Positions 16,301 through 23,640 of a DNA stretch of 39,364 nucleotides are shown piece by piece. Origin of the DNA: a virus; IMG/VR virus record IMGVR_UViG_3300046507_000175, positions 1 through 39,364 of that record; one strand, 5' to 3'. How positions within the stretch are numbered: the stretch's first letter is position 1; the number at the start of each line of letters is the position of its first letter. The position numbers and the translations under genes were made by a program. Under the pieces are notes generated by a model. That model saw nothing but the letters and a program-made list of their open reading frames with translations, did no database searches and was not told the DNA's origin.

Positions 16301-16779
16301 GCAGCTTCGATGAAGCATTCACGGCGCTTATCGGAAACGAGGGCGGATATTCGAATAACCCGGCCGACCCAGGCGGTGAAACGATGTGGGGCGTCACGGC
16401 CCGCGTCGCGCGCGGCTGGGGCTATACCAGCGACATGAAGGATCTGCCGCTCGATACTGCGAAGGCGATCGCGAAAAAGTTCTATTGGGATCCGTACCAG
16501 TGCGATCAGTTCGACCCGCGCGTTGGATTCCAGGTATTCGACGCGGCTTACAACGGTGGCAAGCCGGCGCAATGGTTGCAGCAGGCCGTGGGCGTCACTG
16601 CTGACGGCGTGATTGGCGCCATCACCACGGCAGCCGTGCGAGCGGCCGATCCGCTGAAGATCGTGATCCTGTTCAATGCCTCGCGCCTGCTCTATTACAC
16701 GAGCCTGGGCACGTTCGAAACGTTCGGAAAGGGCTGGTCGAATCGTATCGCCAATAATCTACGGAGGGCTGCATCATGA
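16297..16779 (+). CDS. Endolysin, glycoside hydrolase family 108
   Basis: 160 aa. The N-terminal motif EGGYSNNPADPGGETMWGVT (residues 15-34) is the family 108 signature, with E15 the catalytic acid. The C-terminal half (GVTADGVIGAITTAAV) matches the associated peptidoglycan-binding segment. It cuts the glycan strands of murein for lysis. No signal peptide or signal-anchor is present, so export needs a holin. It overlaps both neighbouring genes by 4 bp, forming a compact lysis cassette. Confidence 0.92.
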   Translation: MSSFDEAFTALIGNEGGYSNNPADPGGETMWGVTARVARGWGYTSDMKDLPLDTAKAIAKKFYWDPYQCDQFDPRVGFQVFDAAYNGGKPAQWLQQAVGVTADGVIGAITTAAVRAADPLKIVILFNASRLLYYTSLGTFETFGKGWSNRIANNLRRAAS

Positions 16780-17339
16780 GTGCATGGACAAGCGCGCTAA
16801 ACGTCGTCAAGACGCTCGCGCCGACGATTGGCACAGCTCTAGGCGGCCCGCTCGTTGGCGGAGCAATCAGCGCATTGGAAAGCGTGTTCGGCATCACGCC
16901 ACAACCTAATGCATCGACCGATGATCGTCAGTCCGCACTTGCCGAGGCGATCAGCGGCGCGACTCCAGAGCAATTGGCAGCCATCCGCGCGAAGGATCAG
17001 GATTACGCGCTCGCCATGGCTCAAGCCGGCTTCAAGAATACCGAGACGCTGGCGTCGCTCGCCGTGCAGGACCGGGCCAGCGCGCGGGCCATGCAGATCA
17101 GCACCAAGAGCGTGACGGCGCCGTTTCTCGCCGTGTTCGTGACACTCGGATTCTTCGGTTGCCTTGGGCTGATGATGTTCTACCCGATCCAGAAGGAGGC
17201 ACACGATGCTCTCATGCTGATGCTCGGCGCGCTCGGCGCGTCGTGGTCGGCAGTCGTTGCCTACTACTTCGGTAGCAGCCAGTCGAGTGATAGGAAAACG
17301 GAGCTGCTCGCGCAATCGACGCCGGGGGCGCCGCAATGA
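16776..17339 (+). CDS. GTA_holin_3TM-like membrane protein, second holin candidate
   Basis: 187 aa. The N-terminus is an Ala/Gly-rich hydrophobic stretch (TIGTALGGPLVGGAISALES). Two clear membrane segments are SVTAPFLAVFVTLGFFGCLG with LMMFYPI (about 110-136) and ALMLMLGALGASWSAVVAYY (about 142-161). The ending YFGSSQSSDRKTELLAQ is the familiar close of the '3TM holin' family first described in gene transfer agents. It overlaps the endolysin and the following gene by 4 bp each. It may be the true holin, with the small upstream protein as antiholin, or the reverse. Confidence 0.75.
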   Translation: MSAWTSALNVVKTLAPTIGTALGGPLVGGAISALESVFGITPQPNASTDDRQSALAEAISGATPEQLAAIRAKDQDYALAMAQAGFKNTETLASLAVQDRASARAMQISTKSVTAPFLAVFVTLGFFGCLGLMMFYPIQKEAHDALMLMLGALGASWSAVVAYYFGSSQSSDRKTELLAQSTPGAPQ

Positions 17340-17578
17340 AGACGCTCGGAAACTATCTGCTGAACATCCTGAAGTGGATCGACATCGGCGTGAATGTGAT
17401 TTTCCTGTTCGGCGCGAGCAACGAAACAATCAGTGAACGTTCGGCCAAGGCCCGCAACGCTGGCCGCAAGTGGGGCTGCATTTTATGCGGTTTGCTTGAC
17501 AAGGTGAATCCGGGCCATTGCGACAACGCTCTCACGTCAACCATCGGCGGTGACGCCATCATTCCAGACGGAAAATAA
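17336..17578 (+). CDS. Conserved small protein of the lysis region
   Basis: 80 aa. An amphipathic-to-hydrophobic N-terminus (LNILKWIDIGVNVIFLFG) is followed by a basic patch (SERSAKARNAGRKWG) and a Cys-containing motif CILCGLLDKVNPGHC. Proteins with this 'C..C..LD...PGHC' ending are common after endolysin genes in prophages of Gram-negative bacteria; their function is not known to me. It overlaps the holin-like gene by ATGA. No recognisable Rz/Rz1 spanin pair exists in this cassette, so a disruptase role is possible but unsupported. Confidence 0.7.
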   Translation: MKTLGNYLLNILKWIDIGVNVIFLFGASNETISERSAKARNAGRKWGCILCGLLDKVNPGHCDNALTSTIGGDAIIPDGK

Positions 17579-17580
17579 TC

Positions 17581-18402
17581 ATGAAACGACTTCTCACCCT
17601 TCTGGCGCTCACGTGCGCAACTGTTGCTGCATTCGGCGCAACGCTGAACCCGATTCAACTGCTGAACCCGACCGGCTCGACCAGCGGTCAGGCGATCGTC
17701 TCGACTGGCGCATCGAGCGCGCCGGCATGGGGCAATGTCACCGTAACTGCGCTCGCCGCTCAGGCAGCCAATACGGTCGTCGCAAACGTCACCGCATCGA
17801 GCGCGTCGCCTACCGCCTTCGCAATGCCGAGTTGCAGCACTTCGACCAGCGCACTTCAGTACACCAGCGGCACCGGTTTTACCTGCTTCGCTGGCTCCGC
17901 ACCACTAGCATCCCCGACCTTCACCGGTACTGTCACGACCGCAGCGCTCACGGCAACGGGCCTGATTTCTCCATCCAGCACGGTCGGCATCAAGGGCACC
18001 GCGACGAACGATAGCGCGCAGGCTGGCAGCATCGGCGAGTATCTGACCGGCACGACTTCAGGCACATCGCTGACATCTGGTGCCGCCGGAAACTGCGCGA
18101 GCGTGAGCCTCACGGCCGGCGATTGGGACGTATCTGGCGTCGTTCGATTCGTCGCAACTTCAGCTACCGCGATCGGCAATTTCCAGAGCGGCATCACCGC
18201 GACCTCGGCAACCTTTGGCGGCCTAGGTACGCAAACGACACTCCAGACCTCATGGACGGCCGGCGCGGCCATCGACGAAGTGCCGACGCCCGTTGTCCGT
18301 CAGTCGCTTGCGTCCACCACAACCGTGTTCATCGTTGCGCTGTCTTCGTTCGGTGGCACGATGACGTGCAACGGTTTCATCCGCGCTCGCCGCGTTCGCT
18401 AA
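17581..18402 (+). CDS. Secreted tail-fibre-like protein with signal peptide
   Basis: 273 aa. The first 20 residues (MKRLLTLLALTCATVAAFGA) form a clear Sec signal peptide with likely cleavage after AFGA. The rest resembles tail-fibre and spike C-terminal regions: LQYTSGTGFTCFAGSAPLAS and PTFTGTVTT, then CASVSLTAGDWDVSGVVRF and a final NGFIRARRVR. Four Cys in the mature part could pair in the periplasm. A virion protein needs no signal peptide, so this product probably acts at or outside the envelope. It lies after lysis genes and next to attP. Role unknown; see findings. Confidence 0.72.
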   Translation: MKRLLTLLALTCATVAAFGATLNPIQLLNPTGSTSGQAIVSTGASSAPAWGNVTVTALAAQAANTVVANVTASSASPTAFAMPSCSTSTSALQYTSGTGFTCFAGSAPLASPTFTGTVTTAALTATGLISPSSTVGIKGTATNDSAQAGSIGEYLTGTTSGTSLTSGAAGNCASVSLTAGDWDVSGVVRFVATSATAIGNFQSGITATSATFGGLGTQTTLQTSWTAGAAIDEVPTPVVRQSLASTTTVFIVALSSFGGTMTCNGFIRARRVR

Positions 18403-18568
18403 ATCCGAACCGCTTCATCTCGCCGAGCGGCATCGGGGCATGTCCCTGATTGCTGTTCTGGCGATCCTTTGAATCGATGCCATTTGCATGAATCTTGTCG
18501 TGGTCCGCGCAAACCCGCGCGATTTCGGCATCAAGGTCAATATGCTGGTCATGGCGTATTTTTTTCAT
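18377..18568 (-). CDS. Small leftward gene next to attP, unknown function
   Basis: 63 aa, beginning MKKIRHDQHIDLDAEIARVC, with a C-terminal half rich in polar and Met/Gly/Pro residues. The N-terminal 'IDLDAEIA..' resembles short phage proteins that usually continue into a membrane segment; here no such segment is present, so it may be a divergent or degraded copy. GGGG lies eight bases before the ATG. It converges with the secreted-protein gene, overlapping it by 26 bp. A strong leftward promoter is found at 18730-18757. Confidence 0.5.
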   Translation of the reverse strand: MKKIRHDQHIDLDAEIARVCADHDKIHANGIDSKDRQNSNQGHAPMPLGEMKRFGFSERGERG

Positions 18569-18656
18569 GGTGATACCCCGGTTGATCGTCAGACAAATTG
18601 GTATGGGCGCAGTCTACAACAAGATTCGGTAAGGCAGTCCATTGCCTATCGCACGT

Positions 18657-18676
18657 GAGTCCCCAAAAATTCCCCA
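18657..18676 (+). repeat. Direct repeat, left arm-type site
   Basis: GAGTCCCCAAAAATTCCCCA, matching 18850-18869 at 19 of 20 positions, 193 bp apart. It lies on the far side of the putative core from the integrase gene. Confidence 0.75.
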
Positions 18677-18729
18677 CCGAAAAATCGTCCAAGACTAGAA
18701 GGGGATGACGAGTCCGGCCTCACGCACCA

Positions 18730-18757
18730 ATAATAGTATATACAAATCCCCTGTCAA
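18730..18757 (-). promoter_or_regulatory. Strong leftward sigma-70 promoter in attP region
   Basis: Leftward TTGACA (18757-18752), 16-bp spacer, TATTAT (18735-18730). Predicted start is near 18723, facing the 63-aa gene whose ATG is at 18568. The putative attP core lies between this promoter and that gene. Confidence 0.6.
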
Positions 18758-18849
18758 GGTAGATTTGCGTAGAAACAAGGGGTTAGCGATTATCTTCGGT
18801 TTACCCCTACTCCCCATATTCCCCACCAAACACCGCAAGTTGTAGAATC

Positions 18850-18869
18850 GAGTCCCCAAACATTCCCCA
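18850..18869 (+). repeat. Direct repeat, right arm-type site
   Basis: GAGTCCCCAAACATTCCCCA, 15 bp before the integrase GTG. A further GACTCCCCA follows at 18873-18881. Integrase binding here could repress its own transcription (inference). Confidence 0.75.
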
Positions 18870-18883
18870 AGGGACTCCCCACA

Positions 18884-19927
18884 GTGGCCTCCATCACTGC
18901 CTATAAAGACGGCTGGCGCGCCCAGATCTACGTTCATGGGGAGCGCGACTCCCAGACATTCCGCACGCAGCGCGAGGCCAAGACATGGGCTGCAACGCGC
19001 GAGCATGAGATCCGCGAGCAGAACAAAAAGCGGCCGGCGTCGCGCCATACCCTGCGCCAGATGCTGGAGCGCTACGACGCGGAAATCATCCCCACAAAGC
19101 GCGGCTCCCGGCCCGAGTCTTTGCGCCTGCGCGCCTTCCTGCGCAACTTTCCCGAACTGGCGAGCAAGACGCTTGATGAAGTTCGTACGCCTGACCTAGC
19201 GGCATGGCGCGACGCTCGGCTCAAGGGGTTCGTGGGGAACGATGGGAAGAAAGTCGAGCGCGTGGGGATTGCGTCTGTTCAGCGCGACATCAGTTGGATG
19301 CGCAATGCGTTCAACATAGCGCGCCGCGAATGGCACTGGCTGGATGCAAGTCCGTTCGAAGGTTTCAGGCATCCGTCCGACCCGCCGCCGCGAGATAGGC
19401 GCGTCTCGCCGAAAGAGGTGAAATTGATCTGCCGGTGGCTTGGCTATCGGTCGGGAGAAGTGCCGCGCTCGCTGAGTCAGGAAGCTGCGCTCGCGTTCCT
19501 CATTGCGATCCGGTCGGCCATGCGCGCCGGCGAGATACTGAGCCTTGGGGAAAAGACGCTCGACATGCGGCGTCGCGTGGCGCGCGTGCCGCACAAGACT
19601 CAACACCTTACCGGCCGCCCGCGTGAGATCCCACTGACACGCCAGGCTATTCGCCTACTGCGTCCGGTAGCAGACCGCGAGAAGTGTTTCAGGATCTCGT
19701 CATCCTCCCTAGATGTCTTATTCCGGCGGGCGCGAGATCGCCTGGCTGAGTCGGTTCCATCGATTACCGACCTACATTTCCACGACTCGCGCGCCGAAGC
19801 ACTGACGCGGCTGTCAAGAAAGGTAGACGTGATGACCTTGGCGAAGATCAGCGGCCACGCTGACCTGAAGATTCTCATGTCGACGTATTATCGCGAATCT
19901 GCCGAGGACATTGCCGCACGCCTTTAG
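18884..19927 (+). CDS. int: Tyrosine-family site-specific integrase
   Basis: 347 aa from GTG 18884. Residues 1-60 form an arm-binding-type domain (MASITAYKDGWRAQIYVHGE). A core-binding SAM-like domain covers about 60-165, and the catalytic domain about 175-345. Catalytic residues are visible: R214 (SAMRAGEIL), K238 (PHKTQ), H300-x-x-R303 (HDSR), H325 (SGHAD) and nucleophile Y335 or Y336 (MSTYYRES). It recombines phage attP with host attB. Unlike lambda int it reads rightward, away from attP and into the end of the leftward operon. It converges with the excisionase-like gene, overlapping by 4 bp. Confidence 0.93.
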   Translation: MASITAYKDGWRAQIYVHGERDSQTFRTQREAKTWAATREHEIREQNKKRPASRHTLRQMLERYDAEIIPTKRGSRPESLRLRAFLRNFPELASKTLDEVRTPDLAAWRDARLKGFVGNDGKKVERVGIASVQRDISWMRNAFNIARREWHWLDASPFEGFRHPSDPPPRDRRVSPKEVKLICRWLGYRSGEVPRSLSQEAALAFLIAIRSAMRAGEILSLGEKTLDMRRRVARVPHKTQHLTGRPREIPLTRQAIRLLRPVADREKCFRISSSSLDVLFRRARDRLAESVPSITDLHFHDSRAEALTRLSRKVDVMTLAKISGHADLKILMSTYYRESAEDIAARL

Positions 19928-20133
19928 CTCGGCCGCAACGCCTTGTCAACTTGCTCGATGGGAATCAGGCCGCATTTGTTCAGCTTGAACTGGCCGGCGC
20001 GAAGCATCTTGCTCACGGTCCATCGGCTTAGCCCCAGCATTTCGGCCGCTTGGCCGATTGTCACCTGGGCCGGTCGCGGCCGGCGCGCCTCATAAAACTC
20101 GAACGCCCGTTCCAACATTTCGATTTCGCTCAT
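19924..20133 (-). CDS. Helix-turn-helix excisionase-like protein
   Basis: 69 aa from ATG 20133, with GGTGGG about three to eight bases upstream; longer forms upstream lack support. After a helical N-terminus, VTIGQAAEMLGLSRWTVSKM with FKLNKCGLIPIEQVDKAL forms a MerR/AlpA-type winged helix as in many phage excisionases and 'helix-turn-helix domain' directionality factors. It is the last gene of the leftward operon, convergent with int. That placement suits a PL-expressed excisionase. It could alternatively be a general regulator. Confidence 0.7.
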   Translation of the reverse strand: MSEIEMLERAFEFYEARRPRPAQVTIGQAAEMLGLSRWTVSKMLRAGQFKLNKCGLIPIEQVDKALRPS

Positions 20134-20170
20134 TTCCCACCCCAAGCTGTTCTTGATTCGATAACCCTGA

Positions 20171-20467
20171 TCACGTCTCTGTGGCTCCAGCAAGGGCGCG
20201 GATAGCGTTCTCGCAGTCTTCGATGGCGCGTTCGTACACCATGTCGCCATGAGTCTCTGTAGGGTCTTCCAGGCGTTCGCCGTGAACTGCTCCCCAGCAT
20301 TCCTCCAGCGCCGCGCGGCGGGATGCTTGCAGCGATGCCTCAAGCTCAGCGATACGGGCGTTTGCTACTTCGATAGCGTTGGCGGCTTCCTCGCAGATAG
20401 GCTCTGGCTCGCCGTAAAGCGCCGCGAATACTCGCGCATTGCGCAGGCGGTGGATTAAGTTGCTCAT
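20171..20467 (-). CDS. Early phage protein, unknown function
   Basis: 98 aa from ATG 20467, overlapping the preceding 706-aa gene by ATGA. It has a helical, coiled-coil-like middle (AIEVANARIAELEASLQASR) and a C-terminus rich in acidic residues (MVYERAIEDCENAIRALAG). The layout resembles the short Ea22/Ead-type accessory proteins of lambdoid phages. No enzymatic motif is visible. Confidence 0.65.
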   Translation of the reverse strand: MSNLIHRLRNARVFAALYGEPEPICEEAANAIEVANARIAELEASLQASRRAALEECWGAVHGERLEDPTETHGDMVYERAIEDCENAIRALAGATET

Positions 20468-22584
20468 TCTGTCTCTCCGCTTGCCGGACGCGCGGCGTAG
20501 TCGGTGACATAGCAATGTTCGCCAGCATGACCGAGCGGCGAACAGCAGCGAAGCCAGTCATACTCGCCCCTCTTCCGGCTATTGCACGTCAGCGCCCGCG
20601 TCTGCTCCACTGGTTGCGGCCTGTACAACGAGCCGTCCTTGGCAACCTTTTTCCCATAGTTGTTGCCCCGTCCCGTCAGCGGTTCTTTGCCGTTTTTACG
20701 AAGGGAGCTATCAACCATCTGGTCGTATTCCTCGCCAGTCTCAAACAGCCCGCGTTCAATCGCGCTTTCACGGCACAACTGATACCTGTGTGCGTCATCC
20801 GATTGCGCAGTCTGTTCTGCAGGTTGCGCCGTCGCGGCAAGCATGGCGCGAAGGCGCGCTACATGCTCCGTCCTGTCGGTGCGGTCGGAACTGCCGATAT
20901 AGCCGATGGCCAACCGCAGTGTGTCGCAATCTTCTTCGGTGGCGGCTTCCAACTTGACGCGGCGCATGCGTTCAGCAATTGCCGCGTCTTTCCATGTGGC
21001 GAACCCATCAGGGCCTTTATGCTCGGTAATGAGCTTGCGGATGAATGCCGCGGCATCGACGCAATCGTCAAAGTCGGGGTCACTTGATGACAGGCGATTG
21101 ATAATGCGGTCAGCTTCTGCATTACCTGTATCGATCGACTGCGCCGCCCGCTCATCGTCCAGCACCACGGCAGTCGGATTTGTTTCGCACTGGCTGCATC
21201 CGAGCTTTGCGCAAGCGATTGCCTCCCATGCCGCGCTTTCAAGCGTCGGATAGGTGGCTACGTCCCAGCACGCCGGATAGTGCAATGCACGCGCGATACG
21301 CTCGCGGACCTCAACCGGCTCCCCCGATTGCGCTGGCGCGGCAGCGTGGCGCATGCCAGCGGCGATGATCGCGGCCCATACAGGCTCGTACCAACCGTCA
21401 AAGGCGTCAGATTCGGAATAGTCGCCGCCTACATGGTTCTGCATGGCGAAGTCGGCCTCGTCGCGCATATGCTCGGTCATTATCTTCGGCACCAGCACGA
21501 ACCCTTCCGGCGCGGCAGGCTTGCTTGCTCCCTTGTCGTGAGGGGCGGCGAGAATCGTTTCAAGGGCCGCAATTGTCGCATCAAGCTTGCCCCAATAATC
21601 GCTATCGCCAGCCTTCACATCCTGGAGAATCTGGAGTGCAGATTCGATGACATCGATTTCCAGAACGGGCTTAGCAGCCGCAACACGTTTCATTCGCTCA
21701 GCGATCGCTGCATCCTTCCACGTAGCAAAGCCATCGGGGCCTTTATGCTCGGCGACCAACTTGCGAATGAGCGCTGCTGCGTTGGTGCAATCCTCAAAAT
21801 CCGGATCGCTCGACATAAGTCGTCCTAGTATTTGATCGGCCTCAGCATTACCCGTGTCTGCTTCTGTAAAGCAACTGCACTTGTGGGGCCAGCACCTTCC
21901 ACAATTGCCATCCGTCGTGTCCGGCTCCACCGATTGCGCTGGCGCGGCAGGGAGCGGCAGATCGACGCCGTCGAGTTGCCATACCTCGGTGCGCAGCCGA
22001 TGCTCGATTTCCTCGCAGGCCAGATCGAAGACTGATTCGGCTTGCGTCGGGATTGCATCGGCAGACTTCGCGAAACCTTGTTTCCGCACAGTTGCGACGA
22101 TATGCAGAGCGCGCTGCTGCTCAAGGGCAACGGCGAGATCGATAACGTCATCCGATGGCGCGGCAGTCTTGCATACTGTGCACTCACTGCGCCATTCGCC
22201 GTCGATCGAATGAACGTCGCCAGTGTTATCGCAATACTCGCATCGCTCGGCTAGCGCAGCAAGTTTCGATATGGAGGCGGTATAGAGAAGTTGTGCAGCC
22301 TGCTCTACGATTGCCTTAGTCCCGATGGATGTGTTCGACCAATCGCAGGCGCGTAGTGCATCGGCAGTACGCCTAGCTTCAATGCCTTGGCTGGAAGCCG
22401 TCTCAAGCTCTGCTTGCTTGCGTCCGATCTTCCAGAATGGTGCGAGCCAGTGATCATCACTCGGCGGCTGGTTCGTGTTCTGGTATCCGAAGGCAATTGC
22501 GCCATCGATGGCATCACACGTCAGCTTGCGTTCAAGCTGGATCTGCTCGGAAGTCATGCTTTTGCGGATTTCGTGGTCGTTCAT
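20464..22584 (-). CDS. Very long Ead/Ea22-like modular protein with internal duplication
   Basis: 706 aa from ATG 22584 (GGGAAGAAT just upstream); the longer frame to 22896 would run into the neighbouring gene. It is a string of modules normally found in separate short phage proteins: an N-terminal QNTNQPPSDDHWLAPFWK segment, a Cys motif CEYCDNTGD with CTVCKTAAP, a second Cys cluster CGRCWPHKCSC, a segment PEGFVLVPKIM followed by GWYEPVWAAIIAAGM typical of Ea22 relatives, and a C-terminal RCCSPLGHAGEHC. A 56-residue unit (NAEAD..RL..SDPDF to AAIAERM+RV) occurs twice. No catalytic site is recognised. Probably an early accessory protein. Confidence 0.7.
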   Translation of the reverse strand: MNDHEIRKSMTSEQIQLERKLTCDAIDGAIAFGYQNTNQPPSDDHWLAPFWKIGRKQAELETASSQGIEARRTADALRACDWSNTSIGTKAIVEQAAQLLYTASISKLAALAERCEYCDNTGDVHSIDGEWRSECTVCKTAAPSDDVIDLAVALEQQRALHIVATVRKQGFAKSADAIPTQAESVFDLACEEIEHRLRTEVWQLDGVDLPLPAAPAQSVEPDTTDGNCGRCWPHKCSCFTEADTGNAEADQILGRLMSSDPDFEDCTNAAALIRKLVAEHKGPDGFATWKDAAIAERMKRVAAAKPVLEIDVIESALQILQDVKAGDSDYWGKLDATIAALETILAAPHDKGASKPAAPEGFVLVPKIMTEHMRDEADFAMQNHVGGDYSESDAFDGWYEPVWAAIIAAGMRHAAAPAQSGEPVEVRERIARALHYPACWDVATYPTLESAAWEAIACAKLGCSQCETNPTAVVLDDERAAQSIDTGNAEADRIINRLSSSDPDFDDCVDAAAFIRKLITEHKGPDGFATWKDAAIAERMRRVKLEAATEEDCDTLRLAIGYIGSSDRTDRTEHVARLRAMLAATAQPAEQTAQSDDAHRYQLCRESAIERGLFETGEEYDQMVDSSLRKNGKEPLTGRGNNYGKKVAKDGSLYRPQPVEQTRALTCNSRKRGEYDWLRCCSPLGHAGEHCYVTDYAARPASGETE
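20957..21132 (-). repeat. Intragenic duplicated module, copy 2
   Basis: 176 bases encoding the second copy of the SDPDF...FATWKDAAIAERM unit. It pairs with 21683-21858 without gaps. The proteins agree at 45 of 56 positions, while many third codon positions differ, which suggests an old duplication under protein-level selection. Confidence 0.8.
21683..21858 (-). repeat. Intragenic duplicated module, copy 1
   Basis: First copy (N-terminal side) of the unit repeated at 20957-21132. The flanking Asp-Thr-Gly is also shared. Confidence 0.8.
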
Positions 22585-22724
22585 ATTCTTCCCGGCTTCG
22601 GGCCTGTTGGGGATGGCCATTTGCACTCTGTTGGGATGGTTCAAGGCCTGCTCTTTCAGGCAGGGACCAGACCCACAACCGACAGAGCAGTGAATATCGC
22701 TAATTGCGCAAACTCGAACGGCGC

Positions 22725-23594
22725 TCACGATCCCAGCTCTCCGCCAGATGCAGCGGCACCGGTGGGCATGATTTCCCACTCGTGGCCGTTCTCGGTGATG
22801 TTGAAAATGCGGATCGTCGCGGTGGGAATGCGCTTTGCCAGTTGCAGCTTCAATTCGAGTTCGCCGTTGGCCAGCGGCTCTACATCGACGGGCCACGCGT
22901 TACTGACCTCGTTTTCGACTGCATCGTCGATCGTATGGAAAAACGTCTCGCTGTCGTCATCCGGCCAGACCATATCGGCATCGTCGGCAGTCAGTTGCGT
23001 CTCTGCCATCGCGGGAGCGTGGGTAGCGGCGAGAGGTTTGGCGAGACGTTCGATTACCTCATCAATGAGTCTGCGTTGCTCATGGCTGCGGGCATCCTGC
23101 CACGCACTGCTGTTTCCATAAGCTGCCCGCGTCTCTGCATCCTTTCGTACGTCGGCAGACAAATCTTCGTAGCGGACGTAACGCGCACGCTTCAAGAGCG
23201 AAACAATCTCTCCGTGCACTTCAGTCAGCGCCAAAGTCGCGCCCTCTGTCTGCGGAGTGGTGGCGAGAGTGGCTTCGGCGCGCTCAAGTCGCTCGATCAG
23301 CGCCAGCACGTTCGAAGGCATCGCCGCGCGGAGGTAAGATTCAGCCGCGCCGTGGGCATTGCCGATCCCGTAGAACTGCACGCCGATAGCCGTGCCGTCG
23401 TAGTTACAGAAGTCGGCCTCAAGCTCGACATGCCCTTCACCACCGCATGCTGGGCATTCGACGTGGCTTCCATCTTCAAATCGGTCAATCGACTCGGCAC
23501 TATCAATGTCCTGCGGCGTCGCGGCCAGCGCGGCGGCTTTCAGCGCTTCGATTTTCTCGTCGCTCAGCGGCACTGCCTCTGTATTCGTGCTCAT
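22725..23594 (-). CDS. Ead/Ea22-like early protein
   Basis: 289 aa from ATG 23594. Residues 45-65 have a zinc-ribbon-like CPACGGEGHVELE. The segment FYGIGNAHGAAESYLRAAM, followed by PSNVLALIERLERAEATL, is the recurrent core of Ea22-like proteins of lambdoid phages. The C-terminal third is acidic and beta-rich (ELELKLQLAKRIPTATIRIF). Ea22 proteins are early, non-essential and of unknown function. A 140-bp gap separates it from the next gene of the operon. Confidence 0.75.
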   Translation of the reverse strand: MSTNTEAVPLSDEKIEALKAAALAATPQDIDSAESIDRFEDGSHVECPACGGEGHVELEADFCNYDGTAIGVQFYGIGNAHGAAESYLRAAMPSNVLALIERLERAEATLATTPQTEGATLALTEVHGEIVSLLKRARYVRYEDLSADVRKDAETRAAYGNSSAWQDARSHEQRRLIDEVIERLAKPLAATHAPAMAETQLTADDADMVWPDDDSETFFHTIDDAVENEVSNAWPVDVEPLANGELELKLQLAKRIPTATIRIFNITENGHEWEIMPTGAAASGGELGS

Positions 23595-23640
23595 ATCTAC
23601 TCCCTATAGTTCGATTGCTTCGCGCGCTGCGCGGATTGGG

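Larger units (their letters stand above)
18657..18870. other. attP: Probable attP region with arm-type repeats and tRNA-like core
   Basis: The non-coding interval just before the integrase holds GAGTCCCCAAAAATTCCCCA (18657-18676) and GAGTCCCCAAACATTCCCCA (18850-18869), with one mismatch in 20. A related CTCCCCATATTCCCCACC (18810-18827) lies between them. These look like integrase arm sites. Between them, 18709-18729 (CGAGTCCGGCCTCACGCACCA) has the layout of a tRNA 3' end: end of the T-loop, 5-base T stem, 7-base acceptor strand, ACCA. It is a candidate core. Phage integrases commonly use tRNA 3' ends. The exact crossover cannot be fixed without host junctions. Confidence 0.55.

Noticed and set aside
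18701-18729. A complete tRNA gene
   Set aside because: Only the 3' end pattern is present; no D-arm or anticodon arm is found upstream, so it is treated as an attachment-core candidate.
22585-22896. Extension of the 706-aa protein to 810 aa
   Set aside because: The added part is Arg/Cys/His-rich, overlaps the end of the Ea22-like gene, and lacks a ribosome site, whereas ATG 22584 has a good one.
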